Shown: positions 1-4,914 of the stretch, in pieces | How positions within the stretch are numbered: the first letter of the stretch is position 1 | Layout of the letters: every line of letters starts with the position of its first letter | From: Candidatus Dadabacteria bacterium | GTDB lineage: Bacteria; Desulfobacterota_D; UBA1144; Nemesobacterales; UBA2774 | Assembly (NCBI GenBank): GCA_003229065.1 | Contig: QIHJ01000245.1 | Coordinates: 1 to 5,003, forward strand | Length of the DNA stretch: 5,003 nt | Direction: 5' to 3' | Program-made: the position numbers and the translations under genes | The notes under the pieces: model-generated | Seen by the model: the letters and a program-made list of their open reading frames with translations, nothing else | Databases searched by the model: none | Told to the model about the DNA's origin: nothing

Positions 1-45
1 TAATAACTAGGCAGACCGCCTGTACTTTCATCATAAAAGAAAGCT

Positions 46-74
46 TTAGCTCTACTCTGATTTATCGGTATAAT
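46..74 (+). promoter_or_regulatory. Putative sigma70-type promoter of the cysteine-rich lipoprotein gene
   Basis: A perfect TATAAT -10 box lies at 69-74. The -35 region is poor: TTAGCT at 46-51 with a 17-base spacer matches the TTGACA consensus at only three positions. Transcription would start near 81, giving a leader of about 23 bases that contains the AGGAGG ribosome binding site. Position and the consensus -10 support the call; the weak -35 limits confidence. Confidence 0.45.
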
Positions 75-103
75 ATCTGTTACGGAACCGACAGGAGGCA
101 TAT

Positions 104-367
104 ATGTCCAGAATTTATCTCACAGCTCTACTAGTCCCGCTTCTTCTGATAAGTATCGCAATATTCTCTGGCTGCTCGAAACAGCCCGAAGTCATCATGG
201 CTGTACCTCTTTGCGACTGCACGCATAATCCCGAAGACCCTCGCGCTGACTGCTGGGAAGGATACGTCTGTGATACGGGCGCTTCCTGCTCGCACAACGG
301 CGGACTATATGACAAATGCGTCCCGCAAGGTATTTCAAGCCCTCACGACCACGACACATCCTACTGA
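104..367 (+). CDS. Small cysteine-rich lipoprotein, function unknown
   Basis: This is an 87-residue secreted lipoprotein of unknown function. Residues 1-23 form a signal peptide with a charged start (MSR), a long hydrophobic core (about 5-21) and the lipobox FSGC, so Cys24 would be lipidated and the mature protein anchored to a membrane facing the periplasm or outside. The mature part carries six further cysteines (37, 39, 50, 56, 62, 72), an even number suggesting up to three disulfides in a compact knot, and ends in a His/Asp-rich tail (PHDHD, 80-84) that might bind metal. The start is firm: AGGAGG at 93-98 lies five bases before the ATG, behind a TATAAT box. I do not recognise the family; the cysteine spacing is faintly EGF-like or knottin-like, which is inference. 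It appears monocistronic, with 169 bases before the mscL remnant. Confidence 0.8.
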   Translation: MSRIYLTALLVPLLLISIAIFSGCSKQPEVIMAVPLCDCTHNPEDPRADCWEGYVCDTGASCSHNGGLYDKCVPQGISSPHDHDTSY

Positions 368-433
368 GCACACACTCAAGCAGTCAATCCAAGAAACCAT
401 TTAACTGTTAGCCCTTAATTCACAGGCTACGAT

Positions 434-443
434 ACATCGATGT
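434..443. repeat. 10-base perfect palindrome upstream of the mscL remnant
   Basis: ACATCGATGT is its own reverse complement. It sits about 40 bases upstream of the candidate extended -10 element at 482-490, where an operator or activator site could lie. A 10-base palindrome can occur by chance, so this is only a candidate. Confidence 0.25.
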
Positions 444-481
444 CCAAAATTAAAAAACCCGATCTGTTTTCAATACATATT

Positions 482-490
482 TGTTATACT
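482..490 (+). promoter_or_regulatory. Putative extended -10 promoter element for the mscL remnant
   Basis: TGTTATACT fits the extended -10 pattern TGnTATAAT with one mismatch. No convincing -35 hexamer is found 16-18 bases upstream, as is common for extended -10 promoters. Transcription would begin near 497, about 40 bases ahead of the old mscL start codon. If real, it is a relic promoter still driving a dead gene, or one reading on towards trkH. Confidence 0.35.
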
Positions 491-536
491 CACTCAAAAA
501 TTCCAAGATAATAAAACCTAGATAACCGAGGGAATG

Positions 537-774
537 ATGCTAAACGAATTCAAAGAGTTCGCGATGCCGGGGACGCGGGGGCAGTAACGATAAATTACGG
601 CGCGTTATAAACACGGTTATAAGCTTTTTAATAGTGGCAATTGCCGTCTTTGTTCTAATACGCGGCCTTAACAATATGAGAGAACAAAAAGAGGCCGGGC
701 CCGAAGCCCCGCCCAAGCCCTCTAACGAAGAGAAGCTCTTGGGTGAAATCAGGGACCTTCTAAAACAAAGATAG
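537..774 (+). pseudogene. mscL: Decayed mscL, large-conductance mechanosensitive channel (internal deletion plus frameshift)
   Basis: MscL is a homopentameric inner-membrane channel that opens under membrane tension to release solutes during hypo-osmotic shock. Three fragments in three frames rebuild its outline. From 537, MLNEFKEFAM matches the N-terminal helix, then runs out of frame to a TAA at 585. From about 566, AGDAGAVTINYGA (to 604) matches the end of the periplasmic loop and start of TM2. After loss of one base near 605, INTVISFLIVAIAVF begins TM2 at 607, followed by a charged proline-rich linker and the C-terminal helix EEKLLGEIRDLLKQR, ending at TAG 772-774. Compared with the usual 130-150 residues, TM1 and most of the loop (roughly 60 codons) are missing, with the joint near 564-568. 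GAGGG at 528-532 serves as the ribosome binding site; ATG 534 is an alternative start. A channel cannot be made, so this is a pseudogene. The fragment matches are from recalled family sequence, not a search. Confidence 0.93.
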
Positions 775-895
775 ACCGATTAGAGTCTGAGTGCCAAATT
801 GATTCCTAAAATAAACATGGGCAAGAGAAGGAGGGTTACTGCTCTTTTTCTCTGCGCTGGCGTTTAGGCAATCCCTCATATATACATCCCCGGAT

Positions 896-921
896 TATTG
901 ATATAGAAGAATATTGATATA
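896..921 (+). repeat. Direct repeat of TATTGATATA, 16-base period, upstream of trkH
   Basis: TATTGATATA occurs at 896-905 and again at 912-921. The copies are perfect over 10 bases and 16 bases apart. They overlap the best promoter candidate for trkH, so they may be a tandem operator, or simply AT-rich promoter sequence. Confidence 0.5.
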
Positions 922-925
922 TTAT
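898..925 (+). promoter_or_regulatory. Putative sigma70-type promoter of trkH
   Basis: TTGATA at 898-903 matches the -35 consensus at five of six positions. TATTAT at 920-925 matches the -10 consensus at five of six, with a 16-base spacer. Transcription would start near 932, leaving a leader of about 105 bases before trkH. Both boxes fall within the TATTGATATA direct repeat, so a protein bound to the repeat would block or tune this promoter (inference). Confidence 0.45.
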
Positions 926-981
926 TCCTATGTAGCCAGACTAAGCGAATATTACGAAAACAACAGTTCACAACCGATTAC

Positions 982-1041
982 ATGCGGCAAAAGCTGACAT
1001 GCAGCTCAGGCCGGTGTAGCGTACTATGTGAAACAACATGA
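982..1041 (+). CDS. Possible 19-codon leader ORF overlapping the trkH start
   Basis: An ATG at 982 opens a 19-codon frame containing three cysteines (translation begins MRQKLTCSSGR). Its TGA stop at 1039-1041 overlaps the trkH ATG at 1038 in an ATGA junction, a typical arrangement for translational coupling. This is of interest because trkH has no visible Shine-Dalgarno sequence. However, this short frame has none either, and an ORF this size arises easily by chance. Included as a low-confidence candidate. Confidence 0.2.
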   Translation: MRQKLTCSSGRCSVLCETT

Positions 1042-2492
1042 ACATTAAACTGTCTCTCCATGTAGTCGGCACATTCCTGAAATTCTTTGGATTACTACAG
1101 TTACTACCTGCGATCTGCTCAATAATTTACAGAGACACCGATTGGTATATATTTTTGCTTACGGCTTTTACGACCTCCGCCCTGGGCCTTGCAGTAGAAA
1201 AAGCGACTAAAGAAGCCAAACAAGCAAAAGAGCTCTACAGAAAAGACGCGTTCTTTATCGCACTTTCATGCTGGATTGCGGCAAGCTTGTTCGGTTCTTT
1301 ACCTTATCTTTTTCTCCCCTCCGTTTTCAGCCCCATAGATGCGATATTCGAATCGATCTCCGGATACACAACCACTGGGGCTACGGTTATATCTGATATA
1401 GAGGTCCTGCCGCGCGGCCTGCTTTTTTACAGGAGCTTCACACAGTGGCTCGGCGGCATGGGTATTATCCTGCTAGCCATTGCTGTATTGCCCAAGCTCT
1501 CCGTTGGAGGCATGCAGCTCATGAGCCTTGAAGCCCCGGGGCCGACGGCTGAAAGACTTACCCCGCAGATTGCGGACACCGCAAAAAAACTGTGGTTCAT
1601 TTATGTGGCCCTTTCCGCGCTCTCGATGGTACTTCTATATATTGCAGGCTTGAGTGCGTTTGAATCGATAACCACGACCTTCAGCACTATATCCACAGGG
1701 GGCTTTTCGATTTACAACGCGAGCATCGGCGCTTACGACAGCTCCGTAGTGGAATTTATAGTAATTATTTTTATGGTTATCGGGGGCACAAACTTCCTCC
1801 TGCTCTACTTGTTTTTCACAGGCAAATTTTCAAAACTCTTACAGAGCTCTGAGTTCAGGTTCTTCATAACCCTGATTATTATATTTATCCTGGTAGTCAG
1901 CTTTGACCTCTGGGCGCGCGAATATCCGGGATATCTCGAAGCTCTCAAATACTCGGCATTTCAAGTAGTTTCCATATTGACCGGTACCGGTTTCAGCTCT
2001 ACAGATTTTGGTCTCTGGCCACAATTCGCCGTTTTCGCATTACTTACCGTAATGTTTATAGGCGGGTGCGCAGGTTCTACCACCGGATCCATAAAAGTAA
2101 TCAGGATTCTCGTTTTATTAAAAAAGAGTGTCAGAGAGATAAATCATCTCATTATGCCAAAAGCGGTACTTCCCGTAAGGATAGATAAGAAGACTGTAAG
2201 TGAAGAGGTAATTTCAAGTGTGACGAGCTTTTTCCTCCTATTTCTCGTGATATTGGCAATCTCGGTATTGGTAATACTATCGGTTGAAAATATTTCGATC
2301 CTTGGTGCGCTTTCTGCTTGTACAGCAACACTTGGCAACGTCGGACCCGGTTTTGAAGAAGTCGGCGCAGCTAATCACTATAAATTTCTGAGCGGCTTCT
2401 CGAAGCTCTGGCTATGTTTCCTGATGCTTCTTGGCAGGCTCGAGATTTACACGGTACTCGTCTTTTTCTCTCCCCTATTCTGGAGAAAATAA
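1038..2492 (+). CDS. trkH: TrkH family potassium uptake transporter, membrane subunit
   Basis: This is the K+-translocating inner-membrane subunit of the Trk system, which normally works with the cytoplasmic NAD/ATP-binding regulator TrkA. At 484 residues it matches the usual TrkH length (about 483 in E. coli) and looks complete. The four pore-loop selectivity filters of the SKT superfamily are present: SGYTTTGA (108-115), TISTGGFS (217-224), LTGTGFSS (314-321) and TATLGNVGPGF (429-439). Other family marks are QWLGGMGI (136-143), GGMQL followed by EAPGP (157-169), GGCAGSTTGSIKVIR (342-356) at the intramembrane gating region, and the C-terminal GRLEIYT (466-472) ending in FWRK. The start at 1038 is forced by an in-frame TGA at 1029; no ribosome binding site is visible, and ATGA overlap with a tiny upstream frame may matter. 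No trkA lies in the window, so TrkA must be encoded elsewhere. The neighbouring mscL remnant points to an osmotic-adaptation locus. Confidence 0.96.
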   Translation: MNIKLSLHVVGTFLKFFGLLQLLPAICSIIYRDTDWYIFLLTAFTTSALGLAVEKATKEAKQAKELYRKDAFFIALSCWIAASLFGSLPYLFLPSVFSPIDAIFESISGYTTTGATVISDIEVLPRGLLFYRSFTQWLGGMGIILLAIAVLPKLSVGGMQLMSLEAPGPTAERLTPQIADTAKKLWFIYVALSALSMVLLYIAGLSAFESITTTFSTISTGGFSIYNASIGAYDSSVVEFIVIIFMVIGGTNFLLLYLFFTGKFSKLLQSSEFRFFITLIIIFILVVSFDLWAREYPGYLEALKYSAFQVVSILTGTGFSSTDFGLWPQFAVFALLTVMFIGGCAGSTTGSIKVIRILVLLKKSVREINHLIMPKAVLPVRIDKKTVSEEVISSVTSFFLLFLVILAISVLVILSVENISILGALSACTATLGNVGPGFEEVGAANHYKFLSGFSKLWLCFLMLLGRLEIYTVLVFFSPLFWRK

Positions 2493-2533
2493 ACGAGGTA
2501 TTCGGCTTGACATACGCTTCGTGAATCTGAGCT

Positions 2534-2555
2534 TGCGACCAGGGGGGCCGGCCCC
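2534..2555. repeat. GC-rich palindrome between convergent genes, sharing sequence with the right-edge REP-like element
   Basis: GGGGCCGGCCCC at 2544-2555 is a perfect 12-base palindrome that can form a short hairpin (four G-C pairs around CCGG). It lies between the converging stops of trkH (2492) and the 2565 gene, but no T-run follows on either strand, so it is not a standard intrinsic terminator. The stretch 2534-2551, TGCGACC-A-GGGGGGCCGG, recurs with one substitution and a one-base indel at 4937-4953. This suggests a dispersed palindromic repeat, possibly a degraded relative of the element at 4915-4954. Confidence 0.45.
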
Positions 2556-2564
2556 GAACCTCCT

Positions 2565-2804
2565 TTAGAAAAGCTCCTGCTGAGCGTCTTCCAGAAGCAC
2601 TCGTTTTATTATGCTCTTTGCGTGTATGACCGCCTTTTCCTTAATATCCTCAACATCGTTTGAATCATTTGCAAGAGGAAAAGTGATAGAAATATAAACG
2701 TTTTCACTTGAGAGCTCGTAATCCTCAAGCTCAATCGTAATATCGACGAGAAAAGATTTCTCATCTTCCATCAGGGTCAAATTATCTACTTTATAGTTAA
2801 TCAT
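2565..2804 (-). CDS. Small acidic protein of unknown function
   Basis: This 79-residue cytoplasmic protein has no signal peptide or membrane segment, and I do not recognise its family. Alternating hydrophobic residues suggest three beta strands (about 2-12, 17-28 and 35-43) followed by an amphipathic helix (about 49-75, with KAVIHAKSIIKRVL), a beta-beta-beta-alpha layout. The first two thirds are strongly acidic and the helix is basic. The ATG at 2804 has GAGAAG eight bases upstream, a moderate ribosome binding site. It begins 63 bases after the lipoprotein gene ending at 2868, on the same strand and with no clear promoter between, so co-transcription is likely. Its end faces trkH tail to tail, 72 bases away. 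Existence as a gene is likely rather than certain. Confidence 0.65.
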   Translation of the reverse strand: MINYKVDNLTLMEDEKSFLVDITIELEDYELSSENVYISITFPLANDSNDVEDIKEKAVIHAKSIIKRVLLEDAQQELF

Positions 2805-2853
2805 TGTGTATTCTTCTCGAGTTTGGGCTGCATTATCCGGCAGAAGTCCCTTC

Positions 2854-2878
2854 TCTATTGTTCTTATCTATTGTTCTT
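2854..2878. repeat. Tandem 12-base repeat across a stop codon
   Basis: TCTATTGTTCTT occurs at 2854-2865 and 2867-2878, separated by one base, a perfect duplication with a 13-base period. The right copy holds the last codons and the TAG stop of the minus-strand lipoprotein gene, and the left copy lies in the spacer before the next gene. It looks like a recent slippage duplication that left the coding end intact. Confidence 0.6.
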
Positions 2879-3500
2879 GGGCGCCGCCTCGTTTCATATT
2901 CGATCTGTACTTATCCCATTCCTTTTTCTTCATTTCCGGACCGACGTAAAAGTGTTTACTCTCGTACATCACGCCAAGCTCGCATTCCCCGTCTCTACCA
3001 TGGAGCTTCAATCTAACCATCGACCCCTGCGTACCCCAACCTGCCAAGTACTGTACGTCCCCGTCGCATGCCGCTTGAGCATAAGCATCGGTATTGATGT
3101 TAGACTGTGCGCCCTCATTCCAATTCACCATATCGTAAGAGGGCCTGCCGTAGGTCATAGTATAAAAATCTCTTAGTTTATTGAAGTCCCGTACATACAT
3201 TTCAGGTTCCTGGTAGCTTTTGGTCATTACATAACCCGCACGAGTGAGCTTTTCATCCTGGAACAGATACCCGACTATCGCAGGCATGCCCTCAAACTCA
3301 CCTACATAAGTGATTATGTAGGGTTTTTCATCAGTTGGAGCGCTGCTCTCTGATTCCTTTACCCTCTCATGAGTTGCCCCCCAGTTCGTCTGCCTGAAAT
3401 CAAATCTGTCGCTCCCGCCTTTTAATTCTTCATCAATGGAGCATCCAAGAGCAAGTATCGATACCACAGGGAACAATAGAATAATGATATATCTCTTCAT
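2868..3500 (-). CDS. Lipoprotein with WG-motif repeat-type domain, function unknown
   Basis: This is a 210-residue lipoprotein when started at the ATG at 3500. An in-frame ATG at 3545 would add 15 residues ahead of the signal peptide and begin upstream of the -10 box, so it is rejected. Residues 1-19 are a signal peptide (MKRY, then a hydrophobic core) with LALGC placing the lipidated cysteine at 20. The mature domain shows FRQTNWGATHERVKESE (35-51), then GYLFQDEKLTRAGYV (77-91), YVRDF (102-106), YGRPSYD (117-123), W127, and GWGT before a MVRLKL strand (154-166). This order matches a family of small secreted proteins of unknown role that I recall with an FRxTxWGxSxxxVKxxE start. The end, about 185-210, is charged and probably helical. 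The truncated gene at 4603-4914 is a paralogue of its second half. Ribosome binding is weak (GGACTC). Probably first gene of an operon with the 2565 gene. Confidence 0.85.
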   Translation of the reverse strand: MKRYIIILLFPVVSILALGCSIDEELKGGSDRFDFRQTNWGATHERVKESESSAPTDEKPYIITYVGEFEGMPAIVGYLFQDEKLTRAGYVMTKSYQEPEMYVRDFNKLRDFYTMTYGRPSYDMVNWNEGAQSNINTDAYAQAACDGDVQYLAGWGTQGSMVRLKLHGRDGECELGVMYESKHFYVGPEMKKKEWDKYRSNMKRGGAQEQ

Positions 3501-3531
3501 GCCTGAGTCCTTAGTACTTTGAATCCATTGT

Positions 3532-3550
3532 ATTATAAAATACATGTATT
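3532..3550 (-). promoter_or_regulatory. Consensus -10 box with adjoining 12-base palindrome upstream of the lipoprotein gene
   Basis: Read on the minus strand, TATAAT lies at 3537-3532, about 32 bases before the ATG at 3500. No good -35 hexamer is present at normal spacing. Immediately upstream, in the spacer, is the perfect palindrome AATACATGTATT (3539-3550). A dimeric regulator bound there would sit between -35 and -10. A promoter that lacks a -35 and carries such a palindrome could be activator- or repressor-controlled (inference). Confidence 0.45.
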
Positions 3551-3691
3551 AGCATTAATTGCGAGCGTAACTCAAGAGTTTAAAGAACATTATTTATAGA
3601 ATAGCCGTGATGCTTAAGTACTGCAAACCGCACACATTCGGTCCTGACCGTCGGGTAACGCTTTTGAGTTTGATATAAGCTTCGTCAGGGC

Positions 3692-3946
3692 TCAATAATC
3701 CGTACTGCCGCCGCCGAACTCCTGCAGTACTTCGTTTATAATGTCGTCTGAGCTAACGGACAAAACATTCTCATATATCCCCTTCAGCTCTTCAGGGGTT
3801 ATAATGCCTTTTTCTATGAGCACTCCCTCAAGCGCCTTCAGCTTTATTCTATTGGCCACTATCGTTCTAACGAGATCAAATATTAACCGACCCTGTGTAT
3901 CGCTTCCGAATAGATCGGTCAGCGGCCCGAAAGTCTCTCTGTCCAA
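3692..3946 (-). CDS. Small helical protein of unknown function, TTG start
   Basis: This 84-residue soluble protein has no signal peptide, and I do not recognise a family. It reads as mostly alpha-helical: a helix at about 20-43 (LIFDLVRTIVANRIKLKALEG) leads into VLIEKGIITPEELKGIYE (42-59), a helix-turn-helix-like ending often seen at the N-terminus of larger enzymes, then a third helix (68-75) and a GGGSTDY tail. The start codon is TTG at 3946: the frame has no ATG or GTG before a stop at 3971-3973, and GGAGG sits seven bases upstream within a GGAGGAGAGG purine run, one of the best ribosome binding sites in the window. That site is the strongest evidence that the gene is real. A promoter candidate lies at 4013-4041, making it probably monocistronic. 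Confidence 0.7.
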   Translation of the reverse strand: MDRETFGPLTDLFGSDTQGRLIFDLVRTIVANRIKLKALEGVLIEKGIITPEELKGIYENVLSVSSDDIINEVLQEFGGGSTDY

Positions 3947-4012
3947 TTCCTCTCCTCCGTTAAGATTGCTTTAGTAATCGTTGTTAAAATTAAAGTTCGA
4001 CCCTCTAAGCAT

Positions 4013-4041
4013 AATATAATGCCCTCATCGTAAATGAGCAA
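4013..4041 (-). promoter_or_regulatory. Putative promoter of the 3692 gene
   Basis: On the minus strand TTGCTC (4041-4036) and TATATT (4018-4013) are separated by 17 bases. The -10 matches consensus at five of six positions and the -35 at three of six. Transcription would begin near 4006 with a leader of about 60 bases carrying the purine-rich ribosome binding site. The region is AT-rich, so other -10 registers are possible. Confidence 0.35.
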
Positions 4042-4083
4042 ATAATTCGCTAAAATAAATTCGGCATTTCAATTCTAATTCCA

Positions 4084-4545
4084 TCAATAAACCGCGACCA
4101 GTTTTAACTGCTCCCCGAATTTACCGAAGATCCATATAATATCGGGCTCACCCGGCATTTTCACGGTCAGGGTATTGTTGTCCGCGGTTACGATCTGCAT
4201 CCTGCATATCTTGCTCGTCTTACCTTTGAGCACCTCGTCTTTATATTGATTCATGACTGCCAGTACAAAACGTGAGGCCATTTTTTCCCACTCCTCACCG
4301 CTTAGTTCCTGAGCGCGCTCAGAGAGTTTGTCCTCGTAGGCTCCTCCCATAATCTTTTCGACAGTATCCTTTTCGAAATTATTCCTTATGGCCGTCATAT
4401 TCACATGTGAGAAAAACCCTTCCACATCTGCCCTGCATCCGGCCTCTTTCATCTTGTTAAAAACGGGCTTAAGCTCGTCACGTCCGCAAGACGAAGCTAT
4501 GACGAGAGGCAACGCCCCCAGAATTATAAATAGTAGCCGTTTCAT
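4084..4545 (-). CDS. Lipoprotein with probable NTF2-like (DUF2939-like) fold
   Basis: This 153-residue lipoprotein starts MKRLLFIILGALPLV, with IASSC placing the lipidated cysteine at 20. The -3 residue is alanine rather than leucine, a slightly atypical lipobox. The mature part begins with a helix and a small-residue turn (NKMKEAGCRADVEGFFSHVNM, about 30-50), then TAIRNNFEKD (51-60), more helix to 105, and strands CRMQIVTADNNTLTVKM (114-130) and IIWIFGKFGEQLKLVAVY (136-153). A helical start describing residue count and exposure to a site, followed by a sheet ending on the last residue, resembles the NTF2-like cone fold of DUF2939-type periplasmic proteins. This assignment is by pattern only. 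The ATG at 4545 has AAGGAG four bases upstream, and a strong promoter lies at 4578-4606. No ligand or partner is evident. Confidence 0.85.
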   Translation of the reverse strand: MKRLLFIILGALPLVIASSCGRDELKPVFNKMKEAGCRADVEGFFSHVNMTAIRNNFEKDTVEKIMGGAYEDKLSERAQELSGEEWEKMASRFVLAVMNQYKDEVLKGKTSKICRMQIVTADNNTLTVKMPGEPDIIWIFGKFGEQLKLVAVY

Positions 4546-4577
4546 TATGCTCCTTTATCCTCCTCTAAGGTTCATAG

Positions 4578-4606
4578 ATTGTACCGGATATAATAATGCC
4601 TGTTAA
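4578..4606 (-). promoter_or_regulatory. Promoter of the NTF2-like lipoprotein gene
   Basis: On the minus strand TTAACA (4606-4601) and TACAAT (4583-4578) are separated by exactly 17 bases, and each matches its sigma70 consensus hexamer at five of six positions. The -35 overlaps the TAA stop (4605-4603) of the upstream truncated gene. Transcription would start near 4571, giving a short leader of about 25 bases that includes two purine-rich stretches. This is the best-formed promoter in the window. Confidence 0.6.
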
Positions 4607-4914
4607 CGGGAGTGATAAGACAATACTAGAGTCATATTGTAATCTTCGCTCTTTAACTCAAGCAGTATTTCCGAGCTCTCAGTACTCCACTTAGTCCTGA
4701 GCTTCAGATTCCCGATCGATACAGCAAAGCCCATACGCTCAGGCACGCCTTCATAGAGGCGGTTGTACCATATTTCCTCATCTATAAGCGCCTCTCCGTA
4801 CTGAGCGGTTAATTCGCCCCTCCTATTAGCATAATCCTGAACGTAGAATATCTCCTCTGGGTGCTCGTTCAGAAATATTACACCACCCGACATTAGGGCA
4901 TTTTTAGAAAACAT
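4603..4914 (-). pseudogene. N-terminally truncated paralogue of the 2868-3500 lipoprotein
   Basis: The frame encodes about 103 residues from MFSKNALMSGG to LVLSYHSR. It aligns without gaps to the 2868-3500 lipoprotein from that protein's residue 80: FSKNALMSGGVIF against FQDEKLTRAGYVM, then YVQDY against YVRDF, YGEALID against YGRPSYD, IW against NW, and KWSTESSEILLEL against GWGTQGSMVRLKL. The partner's first 79 residues, namely signal peptide, lipobox and FRxTxWG motif, have no counterpart here. Homology stops exactly where a REP-like palindrome begins (4915). The frame stays open through that palindrome to the window edge, with GTG 4932 a possible start, but its translation there looks non-protein-like and no ribosome binding site is seen. 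I therefore call it a 5'-truncated pseudogene; a fusion to a gene beyond the edge is not excluded. The 3' end seems intact, and its stop overlaps the next gene's promoter. Confidence 0.7.

Noticed and set aside
115..315. Minus-strand frame of 66 codons opposite the cysteine-rich lipoprotein
   Set aside because: It lies wholly within a gene that has a signal peptide, promoter and strong ribosome binding site; it has no such support itself.
823..853. Intrinsic terminator after the mscL remnant
   Set aside because: AAGAG and CTCTT can pair around a 14-base loop before a short T-run, but the stem is only five mostly weak pairs.
775..1037. Possible c-di-AMP (ydaO) riboswitch upstream of trkH
   Set aside because: Such riboswitches often precede K+ transporter genes, but the conserved core segments I know of that class are not visible here.
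1839..2338. Two minus-strand frames inside trkH
   Set aside because: Both are antisense to conserved TrkH sequence, including filter regions, and show no protein-like features.
2544..2555. Bidirectional terminator between trkH and the 2565 gene
   Set aside because: The palindrome is well placed but neither strand has a following T-run; kept only as a palindrome/repeat.
2804..3176. Two overlapping plus-strand frames of 70 and 117 codons
   Set aside because: They are antisense to the 2868-3500 lipoprotein, whose minus-strand translation has a lipobox and family motifs.
3501..3545. Longer start of the 2868 lipoprotein at 3545
   Set aside because: It would place 15 residues before the signal peptide and start upstream of the TATAAT box, so it could not be transcribed from that promoter.
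3639..3689. Terminator or small RNA in the gap after the 3692 gene
   Set aside because: CGGTC/GACCG has a two-base loop, and CCTGAC/GTCAGG spans 35 bases; neither has a T-run or other support.
3741..3974. Plus-strand 77-codon frame opposite the 3692 gene
   Set aside because: The minus-strand frame has a strong ribosome binding site and clear helical pattern; this one is its shadow.
4388..4606. Plus-strand 72-codon frame
   Set aside because: Antisense to the signal peptide and start region of the 4084-4545 lipoprotein, with no ribosome binding site.
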